Of a DNA stretch of 64,000 nt, positions 59,569 through 64,000 are shown one piece after another. Location: contig DBYZ01000012.1 in the NCBI GenBank assembly GCA_002311655.1, forward strand, positions 1 through 64,000, in the 5' to 3' direction. This DNA comes from Bacteroidales bacterium UBA1173. GTDB taxonomy: Bacteria; Bacteroidota; Bacteroidia; Bacteroidales; F082. The notes beneath the pieces are model-generated. The model saw only the letters and a list, made by a program, of their open reading frames with translations. It made no database searches and had not been told where the DNA came from. Numbering within the stretch: the stretch's first letter is position 1; every line of letters begins with the position of its first letter. Made by a program: the position numbers and the translations under genes.

Positions 59569-61158
59569 TTAATATACTATCTTAACGTATTGATTATCAA
59601 TTACTAACAAATACATTTTATTAGCTTTCACAATATTTTTCATCATGTTGTCAAGTGGGATGCGGTTCTCTCCGGCACCAAACGTACCACAATCCTCACG
59701 ATATATTTCCTTTCCGTCGAGCGAGACGAGACGTAAGACCACTTCTGTTTTCTGACTTAAATTCACAGCACAGAACGCATTGTCGTTCAACGGATTAGGA
59801 TAAACCGAAATATGATTTTCATTATCTGAAAGCTCATTCACTCCATAATCATTCCATTCATAGCAACCCATGTCGATTCTGTCGTTGAAAACACGCGGTC
59901 CGCCTGCTAAATCTGTTTCAGGAATAAACATTCCGGAGATGTCTTCCGTACCTGTATTTATGCAAGGACTATTTGAAGTCAAATGAAAATCAAAGTTTTG
60001 CGCATCTACAAACAGCGGATCCGCATCAATCATATTATTATATTGATCATCTGTCATAGATTCATCGCCAAAGATAAATTCGAGTCCGTACTGAACATCG
60101 CCGTTGTTAAAAACAGGACGGCAGTCGCTACCCCACAGCCATATCTGCGAACCCTCGTAATACTCGGTGGTATCCTTATTATATGTGGTATAAAATGCAT
60201 GATTTCCCCAGAAAATACAGTTGTTTAATGTAGGTGCCGCATCGAAGGCAGTCTGCATTCCTGCGCCACCGCCGCCACCGCAACAATTTTCAACTATAGT
60301 AAGGTTATTGAGTTCAGGGTCGGATGTCGCTATTGCAAGACCTCCACCATAATGTACCACACTGTTATTATACGCCAACACATTCGACACCTTCACGGTA
60401 TAATCCTTGCAGCGTTGAATGCCCAAACCGCCAGCATTTACTGATACATTATTGTAAAATCTAGCATTGTTCAAAACCATGTTGCAGCTGTCGATATTCA
60501 TGCCGCCGCCGTAAGCGGATTCACTATAGTTATCATGGAAAAGCATGTCGTGAATATTGAGATCGCATTTCAGGAACTGGAAACCGACGCCCCAAGTGTA
60601 ATCAGGAGGACAAGATACAGAAAGATTGTTATATATCTCGCAATCATGAACATGCAGCGACGAGTTCTCCGCAAAAACTGCACCGCCACGTCTGCGAGTT
60701 GTGTTATGATGGAAACGGCAGTTTGCAATCTCCATCCCGTTTATCATGTTAATGCGCATCACGCCGCCATCACCGCCGATTGCTGTCTTTCCATAAGAGA
60801 AATCGCAATAACGCAACTCCACATTACCTGATTTTTGGAAAAATAACCCTTTCCACGCACCAGCCTCAGCGTCATCATAGTTTGAATAACCGGTAGTGTC
60901 AGCCACAGTGAACGTAATACGGGAATCTTCCTCACCCAACGCAATCAAATTTCCAAGAACAGTTATCTCAAAATAGCCGTCAGATATAACATTAGTGCCT
61001 GCATTAACAGTCAAAGTCGCATCATTAGGAACAATGACATTATCTGTAAGATGAATCTCTCCATTCCACACACCCGATTGATTACCAGACACTTGCGTCA
61101 CTTGTGCATGCATCACAAAAGCGCAAAAAACCAATAAAATCAACGTTATTTTTTTCAT
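59569..61158 (-). CDS. Secreted right-handed beta-helix protein with T9SS sorting domain
   Basis: 529 residues. Signal peptide ends at VMHA-Q (residue 18). The body (about 60-420) is a parallel beta-helix with many short Asn- and Gly-rich turns (EIANCRFHHNTTRRRGGAVFAENS, NNARFYNNVSVNAGGLG), as in pectate-lyase-like and chlamydial polymorphic proteins. The last 85 residues are a T9SS type A sorting domain (VYPNPLNDNAFC, RLVSLDGKEIYRE). No catalytic residues are recognised. It is the first gene of the glycosyltransferase operon, an unusual place for a T9SS cargo. Confidence 0.85.
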   Translation of the reverse strand: MKKITLILLVFCAFVMHAQVTQVSGNQSGVWNGEIHLTDNVIVPNDATLTVNAGTNVISDGYFEITVLGNLIALGEEDSRITFTVADTTGYSNYDDAEAGAWKGLFFQKSGNVELRYCDFSYGKTAIGGDGGVMRINMINGMEIANCRFHHNTTRRRGGAVFAENSSLHVHDCEIYNNLSVSCPPDYTWGVGFQFLKCDLNIHDMLFHDNYSESAYGGGMNIDSCNMVLNNARFYNNVSVNAGGLGIQRCKDYTVKVSNVLAYNNSVVHYGGGLAIATSDPELNNLTIVENCCGGGGGAGMQTAFDAAPTLNNCIFWGNHAFYTTYNKDTTEYYEGSQIWLWGSDCRPVFNNGDVQYGLEFIFGDESMTDDQYNNMIDADPLFVDAQNFDFHLTSNSPCINTGTEDISGMFIPETDLAGGPRVFNDRIDMGCYEWNDYGVNELSDNENHISVYPNPLNDNAFCAVNLSQKTEVVLRLVSLDGKEIYREDCGTFGAGENRIPLDNMMKNIVKANKMYLLVIDNQYVKIVY

Positions 61159-61182
61159 AGCATCTAATTTTTAATAATGTGT

Positions 61183-61190
61183 CAAAGATA
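61183..61190 (-). promoter_or_regulatory. -7 box of the beta-helix/YfhO/glycosyltransferase operon
   Basis: The minus strand reads TATCTTTG (TAnnTTTG), 24 bases upstream of the ATG at 61158; divergent from the promoter of the Ig-like lipoprotein. Confidence 0.6.
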
Positions 61191-61226
61191 CTAATTTTTC
61201 AAATAGGTATAATTATGAATTTTTAT

Positions 61227-61234
61227 TATTTTTG
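61227..61234 (+). promoter_or_regulatory. -7 box immediately before the Ig-like lipoprotein ATG
   Basis: TATTTTTG is a perfect -7 box ending only 4 bases before the ATG at 61239, so the message may be leaderless. No -33 TTTG is obvious, and an upstream promoter cannot be excluded. Confidence 0.45.
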
Positions 61235-61238
61235 CATC

Positions 61239-62957
61239 ATGAAAAATTGGGCAAGATATTTTGCGATTTGCGTAGTGGCGATTCTGATGATTCGCTGCGC
61301 TAACGTTGTGACTCCAAGCGGAGGTCCGAAAGACGACAAATCACCCGTTGTGCTTGAAGCCTCACCGGAAAACAACTCCACTGACTTCAACGGCAAGACG
61401 ATTCATCTCACTTTTGACGAATTCGTGACGCTCAACAACCCGTCGAACAACGTTATGATTTCGCCTCCGATGAATAAAAAGCCGACGTATCGCACTAGTG
61501 GTAAGACATTGATTATCAGATTTGAAGAGCCATTAAAACCCAACACTACATATTCAATCAATTTCGGCGATGCCGTTAAGGACTTGCATGAAGGAAACGT
61601 GTTTAAAGGCTACACTTTCAACTTCTCGACAGGCAACATCATAGACTCACTCTCACTCAAAGGCAAGGTGATTTCAGCATCATCATTAACACCAATGGAA
61701 GGCTTTGTTATTGGATTGTATTCCAATGATAATGAAACTATTACAATTGATTCAATGCCTTATAAGCTCAAGCCGGAATATATCACAACAACCGATAAGA
61801 AAGGTGATTTCGAGTTTTCTGGACTAGCCGACAAAGACTATCTGGTTTTCGCGTTGAAAGACAACAACTCCAATTTGATTTACGACCTCCCGAATGAGGA
61901 AATAGCATTCTATCAAGATTTGGTAAAACCTTATTATATTGAAAATCAAATTGTTAAAGTCGCCGCCAATGACACTCTCAACAATGATTCAATAGTGGCT
62001 GCCGATTCTATATTTGAGATCAAAAAGCCAGATTATCCAAGTTATACGCTGTATTCATTTGTGCAGGAAGACTCGGTCCAAAAGATTTTCAAAAAAGAAC
62101 TTGTCGAAGAAGGCTTGCTACGCTTCGTGTTTCGCTATCCCGCTGATAATGTTGAGATTAAAGTACTCGAAGAACTTCCTGACACATTCAATATTCTGCC
62201 AGTGTATTCGGCAAGAAAAGATACCATTTTGTGGTATTTCACACCATGCAAAGACAGTCTTTGGATCAGCATCAACGATGGCGTAAATATCAGTGACACA
62301 ACACATTACAGTCTCAAACCACGCAAATCAGTCTCAAAAAGACGTCGCAATCAGGAAGAAGAGACCGTGAAACGTCTGGTGATTAAAAACAACCTCAAAG
62401 GCAACAAACTCAAGCCAGAGCAACCTTTGGTTTTCACATTCAACGAGCCTATTGTCAAGGTTAATCAGCCCGATTCAATGCATTTCGAAAAACTCGATGA
62501 ATTTGGTCTTAAATATCAGATTATCAATAATTTAAAAACTGAAAACAAATATCAGATAACCATTCCTGATTCCGTTTTCTTCGGCATCAGCGGCGTTTCA
62601 AACGATAGTATCAAGCTTAATTTCAGTGTTCAGGAAGAATCGGCTTTCGGCAACATATACATCACCGCCGAAGTGCCGGAAAATATACCTCAGGTCATAA
62701 TTGAGTTAACCACAGACAATGGCAAAACCATTGACAAACAGATAATTACAGGCACGCAAGAACTCTCGTTCGAGTATCTCGACCCAGGAAAATACAAACT
62801 CAAAGCCATCCTCGACCTTGACCGCAACGGCGTTTGGAGTCCGGGCAATTTCAACAAGAAACTGCAACCCGAAAAAATAATCTTCTACAACGGCACTCTC
62901 GAAGTGCGCGCCAATTGGGACATCGACCTCGACGAGCCTTGGAAAATTGAAAAATAA
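61239..62957 (+). CDS. Ig-like (Big_5/SbsA) domain lipoprotein
   Basis: 572 residues from the ATG at 61239. The signal ends at MIRC (Cys about 19), a poor lipobox because Arg precedes Cys, but the following VTPSGGPKDDKSPVV is the typical start of this Bacteroidota family. A Big_5-like Ig domain lies at about 30-130 (LTFDEFVTLNNPSNNVMISP, YSINFGDAVKDLHEGN), then further beta domains, including a carboxypeptidase-like GDFEFSGLADKDYLVFALKDNN. The C-terminal part ends in LDLDRNGVWSPGNFN. The role is unknown; it is probably on the outer membrane. It ends 6 bases before rlmI. Confidence 0.82.
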   Translation: MKNWARYFAICVVAILMIRCANVVTPSGGPKDDKSPVVLEASPENNSTDFNGKTIHLTFDEFVTLNNPSNNVMISPPMNKKPTYRTSGKTLIIRFEEPLKPNTTYSINFGDAVKDLHEGNVFKGYTFNFSTGNIIDSLSLKGKVISASSLTPMEGFVIGLYSNDNETITIDSMPYKLKPEYITTTDKKGDFEFSGLADKDYLVFALKDNNSNLIYDLPNEEIAFYQDLVKPYYIENQIVKVAANDTLNNDSIVAADSIFEIKKPDYPSYTLYSFVQEDSVQKIFKKELVEEGLLRFVFRYPADNVEIKVLEELPDTFNILPVYSARKDTILWYFTPCKDSLWISINDGVNISDTTHYSLKPRKSVSKRRRNQEEETVKRLVIKNNLKGNKLKPEQPLVFTFNEPIVKVNQPDSMHFEKLDEFGLKYQIINNLKTENKYQITIPDSVFFGISGVSNDSIKLNFSVQEESAFGNIYITAEVPENIPQVIIELTTDNGKTIDKQIITGTQELSFEYLDPGKYKLKAILDLDRNGVWSPGNFNKKLQPEKIIFYNGTLEVRANWDIDLDEPWKIEK

Positions 62958-62963
62958 TTGAAA

Positions 62964-64000
62964 ATGAATCCGTTATATCCTGTTATAAAGCTTCGTGAAG
63001 GCAAAGACGATGCCGTGAAACGTTTCCACCCATGGATTTTTTCAGGCGCCATCGCAAAGGCCGCTCCCGGATTGCAAGCCGGTGATATTGTGACAGTTAC
63101 AAACTCAAAAGATGAGATTCTCGGAACAGGTTTCTGCGAATCGGGTAACATCGCCGTGAAGCTTCTCTCGTTTGAGAACACCAAAATCGGTGCAATGTTC
63201 TGGCAAGAACGCCTCAACGCTGCTTTCGAGACACGTAAAGCTCTCGGATTCATTGATAATCAACACACTAACTGTTTCAGATTAGTCCACTCTGAAGGCG
63301 ACAACCTCCCCGGACTTATTGTCGACATCTACGGAAAGACCGCTGTCATTCAAGCCCAGACAGAAGGAATGGCATTGAATATCAACGCGATAGCAAAGGC
63401 CATCGAAGCCATTCCTGAGCTGAGAATTGAGGCTATCTACAACAAAAGCTCCGAGGCGATGCAGCGAATGGGCAAAGACGCCGTCGACGATGGCTACATC
63501 CTTGGCGGCAAATGCGAGAAATTCGTGCTCGAAAACGACTCCAAGTTCCTGATTGACTGGGAAGAAGGACAAAAAACCGGCTTCTTCCTAGACCAGCGTT
63601 TCAACCGCGACTTGGTTCGCCAACTCGCCAAAGGCCGCACCGTTTTGAACACCTTCTGTTACACAGGAGGTTTCTCCGTCACAGCATTGCAAGGCGGCGC
63701 AAAACAAGTGGTTTCCGTAGATTGCTCGAAGAAAGCGATAACGATTTGCGAAAACAATATCGAGCTTAATGGTTTTTCAAAAGAAGCCAACCCGAGCCTC
63801 GTGGAAGACGCCAAGCTTTATCTGCAGAACATGCCTGAAAACCAATATGATTTGATAATCCTCGACCCGCCGGCGTTCGCGAAAAACCATAAGTCGCTGC
63901 ACCGTGGCTTGCTGGGTTACAAATTCATCAACAAAGAGGCTATCAAGAAGATTGCAAAAGGTGGTTTGCTGTTCACTTTCAGCTGCTCCCAGGCCGTCGA
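62964..64000 (+). CDS. rlmI: 23S rRNA m5C methyltransferase RlmI-like, 3' end outside the window
   Basis: At least 345 codons, open to the window's edge. An N-terminal PUA domain (about 5-80, FHPWIFSGAI, GDIVTV) is followed by a class I methyltransferase core: the EEGQKTGFFLDQRFNR segment, motif I NTFCYTGGFSV, the acidic VSVDCSKKA and catalytic motif LDPPAFAKN; the family's TFSCSQ near the edge suggests only 40-60 residues are missing. RlmI/RlmK-type enzymes methylate a cytosine in 23S rRNA. The start is the ATG 6 bases after the preceding stop. Confidence 0.9.
   Translation, partial: MNPLYPVIKLREGKDDAVKRFHPWIFSGAIAKAAPGLQAGDIVTVTNSKDEILGTGFCESGNIAVKLLSFENTKIGAMFWQERLNAAFETRKALGFIDNQHTNCFRLVHSEGDNLPGLIVDIYGKTAVIQAQTEGMALNINAIAKAIEAIPELRIEAIYNKSSEAMQRMGKDAVDDGYILGGKCEKFVLENDSKFLIDWEEGQKTGFFLDQRFNRDLVRQLAKGRTVLNTFCYTGGFSVTALQGGAKQVVSVDCSKKAITICENNIELNGFSKEANPSLVEDAKLYLQNMPENQYDLIILDPPAFAKNHKSLHRGLLGYKFINKEAIKKIAKGGLLFTFSCSQAV

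Noticed and set aside
53292..61158. Toxin, phage or defence island
   Set aside because: The genes are glycosyltransferases, LicD, a methyltransferase of small-molecule type and a YfhO-like protein; no nuclease, integrase or toxin fold was recognised.

Overview
The window looks like chromosomal DNA of an uncultured or little-studied member of the Bacteroidales (Bacteroidota). The evidence is the repeated TAnnTTTG-type -7 promoter element in front of many genes, the near absence of Shine-Dalgarno sites, and the gene content: DUF6266 proteins, a BACON-domain lipoprotein, a TonB-dependent receptor with a carboxypeptidase-like N-domain, DUF5020, two secreted proteins with type IX secretion (T9SS) C-terminal sorting domains, a GldB-like lipoprotein, and conserved blocks such as coaX-OMP-TPR-lptC-CBS exporter and sigma54 regulator-lptE-secG. 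Genus cannot be assigned from the sequence alone.

Layout. 1-2200: gene-poor DNA with an IS3-family element (orfA/orfB joined by a -1 slippery site) whose left end is duplicated in tandem. 2220-2956: frameshifted metallo-beta-lactamase-fold lipoprotein. 3104-5951: a leader with 11-bp repeats followed by four tandem DUF6266 genes and a terminator. 6065-6137: tRNA-Phe. 6384-13541: coaX and an envelope-biogenesis block ending in a PpiD-like protein that lacks its prolyl isomerase domain. 13574-16116: convergent CPBP protease and DegT aminotransferase. 16196-16314: perfect 23-bp inverted repeat. 16418-20677: rpmB, a TonB receptor and aspA. 20762-24565: yifB and a cinA reading frame fused in frame to a GldB-like lipoprotein. 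24712-28949: nucleoside phosphorylase, a nitrilase-like protein lacking its catalytic Cys, two divergent barrel proteins around a palindromic double promoter, and an aminopeptidase P. 29005-32960: DUF5020, purine permease, second aminopeptidase P and a small lipoprotein. 33081-40395: pheT-regulator-lptE-hypothetical-secG, then groES-groEL.

40394-48172: a sugar-isomerase-like protein paired with a T9SS-exported thioredoxin, two mevalonate-pathway genes, a BACON lipoprotein, and a membrane-spanning Kelch/AraC one-component regulator. 48242-54715: ATP synthase genes atpBEFHAG (no atpD/atpC here) continuing closely into a methyltransferase and a LicD protein. 54705-61158 (minus): an operon of a T9SS beta-helix protein, a YfhO-like membrane protein and two glycosyltransferases. 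61239-64000: an Ig-like lipoprotein and the start of rlmI, which runs off the window.

Most of the window is ordinary core Bacteroidales genome for envelope building, protein folding, energy and translation. The least explained parts are the DUF6266 array with its repeat leader, the CinA-GldB fusion, the Kelch-TM-AraC regulator, the active-site-less nitrilase homologue and the isomerase-less PpiD. I did not see a CRISPR array, prophage, toxin-antitoxin pair or recognisable defence island.
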